NCBI GenBank assembly: GCA_023544645.1
Contig: JAMJFO010000028.1
Span: 1 to 40,525, forward strand
Direction: 5' to 3'
Length of the DNA stretch: 40,525 nucleotides
From: Desulfobulbaceae bacterium
GTDB taxonomy: Bacteria > Desulfobacterota > Desulfobulbia > Desulfobulbales > Desulfobulbaceae
Shown here: positions 9,168-17,090 of the stretch, piece after piece
Numbering within the stretch: the first letter of the stretch is position 1
How the letters are laid out: the number at the start of each line of letters is the position of its first letter
Translations under genes and position numbers: made by a program
Notes under the pieces: model-generated
Database searches by the model: none
What the model saw: only the letters and a program-made list of their open reading frames with translations
What the model was told of the DNA's origin: nothing

Positions 9168-10559
9168 CTACAAATCAAATACCTGGTGAGGCTCCGGCAT
9201 TTCCACCCGGGTCTCTTTCAGGAGGCCGGCAAAAACCTTCATGCTGTCCTCTTCGCCGTGCACCAGAAAAGTGGTCTGCGGGCTGCCGGTTCCGGCATGC
9301 CAGGAAAGGAGCTCGCGCTGATCGGCATGGGCTGAAAAACCGCCGATGGTGTAGATGTCCGCCCGGACCTTGATCTCATCGCCGAATATGCGCACCATTT
9401 CTTCACCATCGATTATGCGGCGGGCCAGGGTACCACGGGCAGCATATCCGACAAAGATCACCGAAGCCTCATTGCGCCACAGATTATGCTTGAGATGATG
9501 GCGAATCCTTCCCCCGGTGCACATACCTGAACCGGCAATGATCACCGCACCGCCGGTAAACTTATTGATGGCCATGGACTCAGCCGATTCACGGGTAAAA
9601 CGAAGTCCGGGCAGGAAAAAAGGATCCTTGCCGGAGTGAAAAATCTGTAGTGCCTCCTTATCGTAACATTCAGGATGGCGACGAAAAATCTCGGTGGCTG
9701 AAATGGCCATGGGTGAATCCAGGAACACCGTCAGGGTTCCGGGCAGGCGGCCGTCATCAATCCCCTCACGGAGATGGTAGAGAATCTCCTGCGCCCTCTC
9801 CAAGGCGAAACTGGGAATGAGCACATTCCCCCCCCTGGCCAGCGTTGTATTGATCGCCCGGTAGAGCTCTTCAACAGATGGTCCAAGCTCTTTGTGCAGC
9901 CGGTCGCCATAGGTGGTTTCCATCACGACAACGTCTGAATCAGGCGGGGATGCGGGATCGCGGAGGATGATCCTGCCGCTGTAGCCCAGATCGCCGGAGA
10001 ACAGCACCCGTTTTTTGACGCCGTTTTCTTCCAGGTCCATTGCCACGGCGGCGGATCCCAGGATATGCCCGGCATCGTAAAAGGTTATACAAATGCCCGG
10101 AGCAAGTTCATGACAAGCTTCAAACCCTGTTATATCGGTAAAAAAATCCAGGCTGTTCAACGCGTCCAGGGTATTATACAACGGTTTGATCTCTTCACCG
10201 CCGCCCCCTTTTCTGCGGGCTTTTCTCGCCTTGTATTCAGCTTCCTCTTCCTGAATGCGGGCAGAGTCAAGCATGACCAGCCTGGCAAGTTCCCTGGTCG
10301 CCGGGGTGCAAACGATTTTTCCACTGAATCCCCTTTTGGCCAGGAGAGGAATACGGCCGCAATGATCGAGGTGGGCATGGGTGAGAATAAGAAAGTCAAT
10401 GGCGGCCGGATCAAATCCGAAATCATTTCTGTTCTCCTCATCCATATCCCGGCCGCCCTGGAACATGCCGCAGTCAACCAGCAGTTGCATGTTGTTGCAT
10501 TTAACGAGGTGACAGGATCCGGTCACGTTTCTGTTGGCGCCATGAAATTCAATCTGCAT
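9168..10559 (-). CDS. Metallo-beta-lactamase/beta-CASP ribonuclease-like protein
   Basis: From the ATG at 10559 this is a 463-residue protein of the CPSF73-like beta-CASP family. It carries the metal motif THAHLDHCG (His61, His63, Asp65, His66), further signatures YDAGHILGSA and FSGDLGYSGR, the beta-CASP region with FALERAQEIL and SGMCTGGRI, and the late GGFSAHADQRELL and VHGEE motifs. Such enzymes are two-zinc RNA exo/endonucleases in the cytoplasm. The chosen start has GGAGAG five bases upstream on the minus strand; a frame extension of seven codons exists but that start lacks a comparable site. Family is certain; the RNA targets are not known. Confidence 0.92.
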   Translation of the reverse strand: MQIEFHGANRNVTGSCHLVKCNNMQLLVDCGMFQGGRDMDEENRNDFGFDPAAIDFLILTHAHLDHCGRIPLLAKRGFSGKIVCTPATRELARLVMLDSARIQEEEAEYKARKARRKGGGGEEIKPLYNTLDALNSLDFFTDITGFEACHELAPGICITFYDAGHILGSAAVAMDLEENGVKKRVLFSGDLGYSGRIILRDPASPPDSDVVVMETTYGDRLHKELGPSVEELYRAINTTLARGGNVLIPSFALERAQEILYHLREGIDDGRLPGTLTVFLDSPMAISATEIFRRHPECYDKEALQIFHSGKDPFFLPGLRFTRESAESMAINKFTGGAVIIAGSGMCTGGRIRHHLKHNLWRNEASVIFVGYAARGTLARRIIDGEEMVRIFGDEIKVRADIYTIGGFSAHADQRELLSWHAGTGSPQTTFLVHGEEDSMKVFAGLLKETRVEMPEPHQVFDL

Positions 10560-10835
10560 TTCTTCTCTCCACCATGCCATGAAAATTCATTCATGGATTT
10601 TGTGATATAGTTCCGAGTATTTGACCAGAGAATCATCCGAATATCCAGTTTTTATTTCATTCCCCCAGTCACTGTGATATATTGCGGAGACAGCGTAAAT
10701 ACTCACAGGACAGAGCAATCACACATCCACTGCTGCCGACATTCATAGCGGCTGCAGGGCGCCGTTTAGGAGATAGTGAATTTAGTTTGCCCATTTCCTG
10801 TTGCCCCGCTTCTTCATTAAACTTATATATAAATC

Positions 10836-11819
10836 ATGCATACTCACACCCTATCCAACTGGCAGCATCGCCATGACTTTGCGGTCATTCACGAGCATGG
10901 AGAGCGCCGGACTCTGCAGGTACTGGTTCTTACCGCGGTGACCATGGTTATCGAGATTATTGCAGGCACGATCTACGGTTCCATGGCCCTGCTGGCCGAC
11001 GGCTGGCACATGGGCACCCATGTCGCCGCCTTCATGATCACTATTTTTGCCTACCGATATGCCCGCAGGCATGCCGATGACCCGGCCTTTGCCTTTGGCA
11101 CGGGCAAGGTGAGCGTCCTGGGCGGGTTTGCCAGCGCCATCGCCCTGGCCATTGTTGCCCTCATGATGGGCATTGAATCCATCCAGCGCATTATTATGCC
11201 CCAGGAAATACACTTTAACCAGGCCATCGGGGTGGCTGTCCTCGGCCTGGTCGTCAATATACTCAGCGCTTTTCTTCTCCAGGGACGCCACGACCATTCC
11301 CATTCCCACGACCATCGCCATGACCATCACGACCACAACCTGCGCGCAGCCTATATGCATGTCCTTGCTGATGCGTTGACTTCCCTGCTCGCCATTACCG
11401 CGCTGACGGCCGGAAAATTCCTCGGCTGGAACTGGCTCGATCCGTTCATGGGCATTGTCGGCGCAGTGGTGATCACCCGCTGGGCGTATTCCCTGCTCAC
11501 CGACACAAGCCCCATCCTTCTTGACGGCAGTATTGACCAGGTATACAGGCAAAATATCAAAAAAGCGCTTGAAAAGGACATGGACAACAGGGTTGCCGAT
11601 ATGCATGTGTGGAAAGTCGGTCCAGCGGATTTTGCCGCCATCATTTCCATAGTCACCCATTACCCGCAGCAGGTGGAGCATTACCGGAGCCTGCTTCAGG
11701 ATTTCTCGGCGCTCTCCCATCTAACAATCGAAATCAACAGGTGCGGCACTGAGCCGTGCATTATTGCCGAAGGAAAAAAAGATGAAACGCAACCGCCTGA
11801 ATGGCGGGAAAACGATTAA
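10836..11819 (+). CDS. dmeF: Cation diffusion facilitator, DmeF-like Co/Ni efflux
   Basis: This 327-residue membrane protein is a cation diffusion facilitator. It has the paired metal-site motifs (Asp55-x-x-His58 in LLADGWHM, and His175/Asp179 in YMHVLADALTS), about six membrane helices and a cytoplasmic C-terminal domain. The His-rich loop RHDHSHSHDHRHDHHDHN at about residues 151-168 lies between helices IV and V. The wording near the start (ERRTLQVLVLTAVTMVIEI, SMALLADGWHMGTH) matches the DmeF branch, which exports cobalt and nickel using the proton gradient. It stands alone: the 276 bases upstream hold no clear gene, and it converges on the next gene. The exact metal is inferred. Confidence 0.88.
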   Translation: MHTHTLSNWQHRHDFAVIHEHGERRTLQVLVLTAVTMVIEIIAGTIYGSMALLADGWHMGTHVAAFMITIFAYRYARRHADDPAFAFGTGKVSVLGGFASAIALAIVALMMGIESIQRIIMPQEIHFNQAIGVAVLGLVVNILSAFLLQGRHDHSHSHDHRHDHHDHNLRAAYMHVLADALTSLLAITALTAGKFLGWNWLDPFMGIVGAVVITRWAYSLLTDTSPILLDGSIDQVYRQNIKKALEKDMDNRVADMHVWKVGPADFAAIISIVTHYPQQVEHYRSLLQDFSALSHLTIEINRCGTEPCIIAEGKKDETQPPEWREND

Positions 11820-11869
11820 AGGCAATATATACTGCAGGAAAAATAAAGGGAAAAAGGGCAGAGTTCAAA

Positions 11870-12622
11870 CTACAGGGATATCCGATCCCCGGAAACGGGC
11901 AGCATCAGCTGGGGATGAGCCTTCAGCAGGACATCAATATCGGCAGCCTGCTGCTGCCGGAAATTCCTTTCCAGGTGAACCAGGGCCAGTTTTTTAATTC
12001 CGGCATCATTCGCCAGTTCGAGGCACCCGGTGATCGAGCCGTGGTTATGGATTTCTTCGTCGAGCCTGAATGCTTCATGCACAGCCAGGTTACAATTTTT
12101 TATCAGTCCGGCAACTTCGTCTGTGGGGCGACCGTCCCCGCTGTAATACAGCTTCTTTTTCCCGTCATCGACAAGCAGCCCCAGGTTCTTCTGTGAATGA
12201 TCGGTCTGCATGAATTGCAGAGACAGACCGGAAAATTCTCTGGCCGCACCCGATTCAACTTCCTCGAACCGGACATCGTAGCAGAGTCGTGCCCTGAAAT
12301 TCGGATAGGCCAGGTCCATTGCCGCCACCACCTTGTCAGCCACTCCTCTCTGCCCGACAATGCGAAGAGGTTTTGACCGTTTCATTTCCCAGAACCTGAG
12401 CAGGAGCAAGGGCATGCCGAAGAAGTGGTCGCCGTGAAAATGGGATATCCAGACCATATCAAGCTGGTCCGGATCTTCAAAGAAGGCAAAATAGCTGTGC
12501 GGAACCGAGAAACCGCAATCGCACAGCAGGCTGACATCATTTGAGGCGTGAACGTGAATTGAGGTGTTGCCATGTTTGGGGTCGCAGGCCTCGCCAACGC
12601 CGACAAAAAATACTTCCATCAT
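11870..12622 (-). CDS. RNase Z-like metallo-beta-lactamase hydrolase
   Basis: This 250-residue protein has the metallo-beta-lactamase fold: HxHxDH at residues 61-66 (SHFHGDHFFG), a later TDHSQKNLG, YYSGDGRP with the bridging Asp, and a C-terminal VHLERNF. The overall layout is like RNase Z/ElaC or the related cyclic-phosphodiesterase group, but it is shorter than typical RNase Z (about 300) and I do not see a clear exosite arm. tRNA 3' processing is therefore possible, not shown. The start has AAGAG four bases before ATG. It converges on dmeF, 50 bases apart. Confidence 0.82.
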   Translation of the reverse strand: MMEVFFVGVGEACDPKHGNTSIHVHASNDVSLLCDCGFSVPHSYFAFFEDPDQLDMVWISHFHGDHFFGMPLLLLRFWEMKRSKPLRIVGQRGVADKVVAAMDLAYPNFRARLCYDVRFEEVESGAAREFSGLSLQFMQTDHSQKNLGLLVDDGKKKLYYSGDGRPTDEVAGLIKNCNLAVHEAFRLDEEIHNHGSITGCLELANDAGIKKLALVHLERNFRQQQAADIDVLLKAHPQLMLPVSGDRISL

Positions 12623-12797
12623 GGAGCTCTTCTCTTTTGTTTACGCTCTGCTCTGATATCAACAGGTTCGGTTGTGGTCTCGATCAGCCAAGCTTACATT
12701 TTCTGTTTATATCATGGCGCTCAATGAATCAACTCTTTGCCACCATCTTGATCTACATATATACCTCATGCGTATGAATATTTACCGCATTCAACCG

Positions 12798-13484
12798 TTA
12801 TGACCTGTCCTGATCAAACATGGGCAAATACCCACCGCCAGATGAAGTCTGCGCTACTTCTTCGGCCAGCTGATCGGGAGAAAACGGCAGGAAGGCAAAG
12901 AGAAATTCTTCCAGCTCAACGCACCTGTTGAAATTGATCCGGATAAGTCGGTGCATTTCGGGATCGCCGTTTCCGTAATGCTCCAGGATATATTCGAGGC
13001 GGTCTTCCAGACTGACGATTTCCTCATGCCGCACCCGTTTATCCGCGTAATAAATGATCTCCCTGGCGTTGAACAGACCAAGGCTCCGCCGCTTTGCATC
13101 GTGATCCCGGAGGATAACGTGCTCCTCGACAATTGAAGCTATTTCGGGATAACCAAGATGGAGGCAGATCTCCGCCCCTTTGCGGGCATGATCGCAACCG
13201 TTTTTCAGGCAGGGGGTCTTGGCTATATCATGGAGCAGAGCCCCGGCCGCCACCAAACATCTGTCCGGTATTGCGGGGGGAATCGGCTCACCCTCCTCAA
13301 ACCCTTCGATAATCCTCAGAGCCGCGCGCGCAACTATGACCGAATGTTCCCTGATATTGGGGAGCATCGCGTACTCATCCATCAGCTGGAAGCATCGGGC
13401 TATGTCCGGTATATCGATTGCGGTCGTCACATCGGATAAAGAAGCAATTACGTTGGCATTCCTGCTAAATGAGGACCTTTTCAT
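12798..13484 (-). CDS. HD-domain phosphohydrolase
   Basis: This protein of about 228 residues carries an HD domain: His in NIREHSVIVARAAL, the His-Asp pair in GALLHDIAKTPC, and further metal or substrate histidines in GCDHARKGAEICLHLG and EEHVILRDHD. HD proteins hydrolyse phosphate esters, often nucleotides. The frame extends upstream to a TTG at 13520; I prefer the ATG at 13484 because the TTG lacks a ribosome site, but neither is strong. It sits downstream of hemE and ahbD on the same strand and is probably cotranscribed. Whether it is linked to haem or simply carried along is unknown. Confidence 0.82.
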   Translation of the reverse strand: MKRSSFSRNANVIASLSDVTTAIDIPDIARCFQLMDEYAMLPNIREHSVIVARAALRIIEGFEEGEPIPPAIPDRCLVAAGALLHDIAKTPCLKNGCDHARKGAEICLHLGYPEIASIVEEHVILRDHDAKRRSLGLFNAREIIYYADKRVRHEEIVSLEDRLEYILEHYGNGDPEMHRLIRINFNRCVELEEFLFAFLPFSPDQLAEEVAQTSSGGGYLPMFDQDRS

Positions 13485-13546
13485 TAAAGAACCCGGTACA
13501 TTTCCTGTCTGTTTTGACAAGGAGATTATTTAACCACTTGTTCAGT

Positions 13547-14569
13547 TTACTTACCGCTGAAACGGTGAACCGCGTCAACAGCTATTTTGGCCTGGTCAGG
13601 GGGGGTCTGCGGGACAATGCCGTGACCCAGATTGAAAATATGGCCGCGCGCGCCCTGGGCATCATCAAGAAGTTTTTTGATGCGTTCCTCCAGTTCCTCC
13701 TTGGGCAGGAACAGGGCAATGGGATCGAGATTGCCCTGGACGGCATGATTGCCGACCCGGTCAATGGCATCCTTGATATTGACCCGCCAGTCAAGCCCCA
13801 GGACATCCGCCCCCGAGGTCTTGGAAAGGTCAAGAAGCGTGGCGCCGTTGTTGGCAAAATAAATGATCGGCACATCGGTTACCTTGCGCAGGTCATTAAT
13901 GATCGACTGCACATACGGCAGGGCGAAGCGTTTGAAATCGACCGGGGCGAGGATGCCTGCCCACGAATCGAAAATCTGCAGGGCCTGGGCGCCGGCCCTG
14001 GCCTGGGCCTGGAGATACAGGCTGGTGCAATCGGTTATTTTCGACATCATCGCGTCGAATAGCTGGGGCTTCTGGAACATCATCTTCTTGGTTTCCAGGA
14101 AGACTTTGGAGGAACCTCCTTCGACCAGATAGGTTGCCAGGGTGAACGGGGCGCCGGAAAAACCGATAAGGGGCACCTTCAATTCCTTGCGCAGGAGCCT
14201 GATGGTTTCCATGACAAAGGGCATGGTCTCATCCGGGTCCGGCACGATCAGATCATCCACGGCCTTGCGGCTGCGGACCGGGTCGCGAAAAACCGGTCCC
14301 TTGCCCTCGGAGAATTCCAGGTGCAGGTTCATCGCCTCCATGGGAATGAGGATATCGGAGAACAGGATGGCGGCATCAAAGCCGAAGATATCTATGGGCT
14401 GCAGCGTTACCTCGGTGCAGAGCTCAGGATTATGGCAGAGTTCCAGGAAGGTGACCTTGCCCCGTACTGACTGATATTCGGGAAGATAGCGGCCTGCCTG
14501 GCGCATGAACCAGACCGGTGTATATTCTGTTTTCTCTCCTCGGCATGCGCGTAAAAATGTATCATTCAT
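13547..14569 (-). CDS. hemE: Uroporphyrinogen decarboxylase
   Basis: This 340-residue protein is HemE, with the family signature PVWFMRQAGRYLPEYQ near the N-terminus, FGFDAAILFSDIL for the active-site Asp, and a late GNLDPIALF and FNLGHGI. The enzyme removes four carboxyl groups from uroporphyrinogen III to give coproporphyrinogen III in the cytoplasm. Length is normal. It starts 37 bases after the ahbD stop, so the two are probably one transcript. That pairing is notable because the usual partner steps of AhbD run through sirohaem and do not need HemE. Confidence 0.97.
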   Translation of the reverse strand: MNDTFLRACRGEKTEYTPVWFMRQAGRYLPEYQSVRGKVTFLELCHNPELCTEVTLQPIDIFGFDAAILFSDILIPMEAMNLHLEFSEGKGPVFRDPVRSRKAVDDLIVPDPDETMPFVMETIRLLRKELKVPLIGFSGAPFTLATYLVEGGSSKVFLETKKMMFQKPQLFDAMMSKITDCTSLYLQAQARAGAQALQIFDSWAGILAPVDFKRFALPYVQSIINDLRKVTDVPIIYFANNGATLLDLSKTSGADVLGLDWRVNIKDAIDRVGNHAVQGNLDPIALFLPKEELEERIKKLLDDAQGARGHIFNLGHGIVPQTPPDQAKIAVDAVHRFSGK

Positions 14570-14606
14570 CGACTTGATCCCTTTTGTTCTCTTTTTATGT
14601 TATGTA

Positions 14607-15659
14607 TCAGCTGCCAGGCTGGTAGCTGCAGAAAGGCTCCTGGGCCATATAATCGCCGGACATGGCATAGGCCCTGGCCCGGCAGCCGCCGCAGACATTG
14701 ACGTACTCACAGCGGCCACAGTTATCCTTATAGCTTTTGAAATCACGCAATTCCAGGAAAAGTTTGGAATTCTCCCAGATATCTTTGAACGACTGCTCCC
14801 GGATATTGCCGGCCGCCAGCGGGAAATAGCTGCACGGCAGCACGTTGCCGTCTACGTCGATCAGGCAGATGAGCTGGCCCGCCAGGCAGCCTTTGGAGCC
14901 GCCGGTGGAAAACTTCAGGGTCCGCCGCTTGAAACGCTCGCCTTCCATCTTGGAGCGCTGCAGGACAATCCGGTAGTACTGCGGAGCGCAGGTGGGACGC
15001 ACCAGCATGACGTCTTCATCCTTTTCCATATCATAATGCCAGTTCAGGATATCCTCGTATTCGCTTTCCGGGATCAGCTCCTCCATGATTTCCTCGCCGC
15101 GGCCGGTGGGGACGATCATGAACAAATACCATGCAGTGGCATTCAGGCTCTTGACCAGTTCGTAGATCTTTGGCGCTTCCTCCTTGTTTCGCTTGGTGAA
15201 AGAGGAATTTATCAAAAACTGGATGCTGTGTTCATTGAACAGCCGGATGGCATTCATGGTTCCGTCAAAGGCGCCGGGCTGATTGCGGAAATTATCGTGA
15301 ACCTCGGCTGTTGAGCCATCCAGGCTGAGAGATACCATTTTGATCCCGGACTCCTTGATATTCCGGCAGATTTCCTCATTCACCAGGGTGCCGTTGGTCG
15401 CCAGGCACATGCGCATTCCCAGTCCTGTGCCATAGGAGGCTATATCAAAAACATCCTTGCGCAGGAGCGGCTCACCTCCTGACAAAACCATTACCGGATC
15501 AGCATAGCTGTGGATATCATCAAGAACCCGTTTTGCCTCATCAAGTGAAAAATCAGGATGCCCCTGTACCTCCAGTTCGGATGAGGAGCGGCAATGCACG
15601 CATTTCAGGTTGCAGCGGCGGGTTATTTCCCAGGCTATCCATTTTGGTTCAAATTCCAT
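14607..15659 (-). CDS. ahbD: Radical SAM/SPASM protein, AhbD-like haem b synthase
   Basis: This 350-residue protein has an N-terminal radical SAM motif (Cys16-x3-Cys20-x2-Cys23, CNLKCVHC), SGGEPLL at about 60-66, and a SPASM-type C-terminus ([20 protein letters not shown], then [20 protein letters not shown]). It opens with [14 protein letters not shown], as AhbD proteins do. AhbD converts iron-coproporphyrin III to haem b by oxidative decarboxylation of two propionates. The ATG at 15659 has AGGAG seven bases upstream; the frame runs 29 codons further but without such a site. Location directly ahead of hemE supports a porphyrin role. A related NirJ or AhbC identity is less likely because those proteins open differently. 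Confidence 0.85.
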   Translation of the reverse strand: MEFEPKWIAWEITRRCNLKCVHCRSSSELEVQGHPDFSLDEAKRVLDDIHSYADPVMVLSGGEPLLRKDVFDIASYGTGLGMRMCLATNGTLVNEEICRNIKESGIKMVSLSLDGSTAEVHDNFRNQPGAFDGTMNAIRLFNEHSIQFLINSSFTKRNKEEAPKIYELVKSLNATAWYLFMIVPTGRGEEIMEELIPESEYEDILNWHYDMEKDEDVMLVRPTCAPQYYRIVLQRSKMEGERFKRRTLKFSTGGSKGCLAGQLICLIDVDGNVLPCSYFPLAAGNIREQSFKDIWENSKLFLELRDFKSYKDNCGRCEYVNVCGGCRARAYAMSGDYMAQEPFCSYQPGS

Positions 15660-15864
15660 GTTGTTCTCCTGCAAAATGCTCAATGTAAACGTAAGAATAA
15701 AGATTATATTCACCGAACAGTATACGGTCAACCTGTTTTCGCCCACAGTGGAATAGCTCTTGTATTGTATTGACGGCTATGCCAAAATAGATAAAAAAGG
15801 AAAAATAAATTCACGTTTCTGAACATTTGTTATCTTCAGCAGCCAAAACAAAGGAGGTTTTTGC

Positions 15865-16344
15865 ATGAAGGAGATCAAATCGATCCTCACCCCAATTGAT
15901 TTTTCTGAAAACGCCCCAATAATTGCTGACGCCGCAATCTATGTTGCGGGCACATTCAAGGCCAATCTCTCTTTTGTGTTCGTTGTCCAGGATTTCGAGG
16001 ATTACACCGGCTTTATGACCCCGCCGGTCAACATGCTGAACCTGAAGGAAGAGATCTTCAACTCCGCCGAACAGCAGATGCACTCCTTTCTCGACGAAAA
16101 AGCCAAGGAATGCAGCAATCGGGGCATTCCATCGGTTAACGGCAAGATCCTCACCGGAGATATTGCCGAGGAAATAATGCAGTACGCGGTCACCAACAAA
16201 TCCAACATGATCATCATGGGCACTCACGGCTACAAAGGATTTGAACGGATTATCTTCGGCAGCGTCGCCGACAAGGTGGTTAAGAATGCCTGCTGCCCGG
16301 TCCTGACCATTAATCCGTATCAGGATATATGCGAAGAAAAATAG
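15865..16344 (+). CDS. Universal stress protein, UspA family
   Basis: This 159-residue protein is a single UspA domain, starting KEIKSILTPIDFSENA and ending with the nucleotide motif GTHGYKGFERIIFGSVADKVV (G-x2-G-x9-GS) then CCPVLTINP. The ATP-binding type is expected from these glycines. AAAGGAGG lies seven bases before ATG. It stops 20 bases before the PqqD-like gene; the two could share a transcript, but universal stress proteins are common singletons, so I do not count it as part of the RiPP cassette. Confidence 0.95.
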   Translation: MKEIKSILTPIDFSENAPIIADAAIYVAGTFKANLSFVFVVQDFEDYTGFMTPPVNMLNLKEEIFNSAEQQMHSFLDEKAKECSNRGIPSVNGKILTGDIAEEIMQYAVTNKSNMIIMGTHGYKGFERIIFGSVADKVVKNACCPVLTINPYQDICEEK

Positions 16345-16364
16345 GGAGATGCCAAGAGGAAGCT

Positions 16365-16631
16365 ATGAGTTGTTATAATTTAAGCGATGAGGTCACCTGG
16401 CGGGATGTCGACGAGGAAATGATCGTCCTCCACCTGCCCACCGGCAAGTATTACACCTTTAACAATACCGGACACCTGGTGTGGCAGCAGCTGGCAGAGG
16501 GAAAGGATACGTCGGAGATCACCTCGCAGATAATGGACAAATACGAGGTTGACAGGGAGACGGCAATCAGAGATCTCTCTGCCTTCATCAGCGGATTGAA
16601 GGAACATAATCTTATCAGCGAAAAAAATTGA
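16365..16631 (+). CDS. PqqD-like RiPP leader-recognition protein
   Basis: This 88-residue protein is a PqqD-family RRE domain. The pattern YNLSDEVTWRDVDEEMIVLHL, then GKYYTFNNTGHLVWQQLAEG, then a helical end with YEVDRETAIRDLSAFISGL is typical. These domains bind the leader of a ribosomal peptide and present it to the modifying enzyme, usually a radical SAM/SPASM protein. The ATG at 16365 follows AGAGGA; a longer frame beginning at 16329 overlaps the upstream gene and adds a sequence unlike the family. It stands just before the two precursor genes, which strongly supports the role. Direct binding is inferred. Confidence 0.9.
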   Translation: MSCYNLSDEVTWRDVDEEMIVLHLPTGKYYTFNNTGHLVWQQLAEGKDTSEITSQIMDKYEVDRETAIRDLSAFISGLKEHNLISEKN

Positions 16632-16748
16632 TCCTGCATTTTTTTCATTCCATTTTATATTTTTTTTTAGTTTAATAAAATAATTCATAATACCGTAAAT
16701 TCATTTGATAGTGTTCTGATTAACGAATAGAGCAACAAAGGAGGAAAA

Positions 16749-16841
16749 ATGTCGAAATTAAACTACGAAGCTCCGCAATTCACATGCCATGAGCCCCTGG
16801 AATCCGTCAGCTTTACCTACTATTATTACTACTATTATTAA
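16749..16841 (+). CDS. Putative RiPP precursor peptide 1 with heptatyrosine C-terminus
   Basis: A 30-codon frame encodes a peptide that begins MSKLNYEAPQFTCHEPLE and ends with FT followed by seven tyrosines (residues 24-30), then TAA TAG. CAAAGGAGG lies five bases before ATG, one of the best ribosome sites in the window. Its N-terminal 18 residues match the second peptide at 13 to 14 positions (K-L-N, A-P-Q-F-T, H-E-P-L-E), while the ends differ, the usual sign of a common leader and variable core. It sits between the PqqD-like gene and three radical SAM genes. It has no homology I recognise. The leader/core boundary is inferred, probably after residue 18-22. Confidence 0.85.
   Translation: MSKLNYEAPQFTCHEPLESVSFTYYYYYYY
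16818..16838 (+). repeat. Seven-unit TAY trinucleotide repeat
   Basis: Seven tandem TAC/TAT codons (TAC TAT TAT TAC TAC TAT TAT) encode the tyrosine run of precursor 1. The mixture of TAC and TAT suggests that the run is held by selection on protein, although slippage could change its length in steps of one residue. Confidence 0.9.
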
Positions 16842-16864
16842 TAGTTTATTCATCAAAGGAGGAC

Positions 16865-16954
16865 ATGGCGAAATTAAACTGCCAAGCACCGCAGTTTACA
16901 TTACATGAGCCTCTTGAGCCTGCAGGTTATACCTATTACTCCCGGTACTGGTAA
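16865..16954 (+). CDS. Putative RiPP precursor peptide 2 (aromatic C-terminus)
   Basis: A 29-codon frame encodes a peptide starting MAKLNCQAPQFTLHEPLE and ending AGYTYYSRYW before TAA. CAAAGGAGG again lies two bases before ATG. It is a clear paralogue of the first peptide, 23 bases downstream, so the two arose by tandem duplication. The C-terminal ten residues hold four Tyr and one Trp with Ser and Arg mixed in. Shared position of F/Y-T-Y-Y suggests the modified core begins there. Modification, cleavage and activity are not visible from sequence. Confidence 0.83.
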   Translation: MAKLNCQAPQFTLHEPLEPAGYTYYSRYW

Positions 16955-16975
16955 TAACAGCGGCTCCACAGACAT

Positions 16976-17009
16976 ACCGGGTAGAAAGACCAGCGCTTAT
17001 CTACCCGGT
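16976..17009 (+). terminator. Hairpin after the precursor genes (first of two)
   Basis: ACCGGGTAGA pairs perfectly with TCTACCCGGT over 10 bp with a 14-base loop, 21 bases after the stop codon of precursor 2. No T run follows. With the next hairpin it could reduce read-through into the enzyme genes or protect the short precursor mRNA. Confidence 0.5.
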
Positions 17010-17012
17010 CCC

Positions 17013-17040
17013 GAATAACCGATTTTTCAATCGGTTATTC
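17013..17040 (+). terminator. Second hairpin between precursors and enzyme genes
   Basis: GAATAACCGATT pairs perfectly with AATCGGTTATTC over 12 bp around a TTTC loop, three bases after the preceding hairpin. The following bases (CTGTTTCAGG) are only weakly T-rich, so this looks like a partial terminator or processing site 50 bases before the kinase-like gene. Confidence 0.55.
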
Positions 17041-17090
17041 CTGTTTCAGGCGAACCTGTTCCCTGTTTCCCATCTTTCCGATCCAGACAT

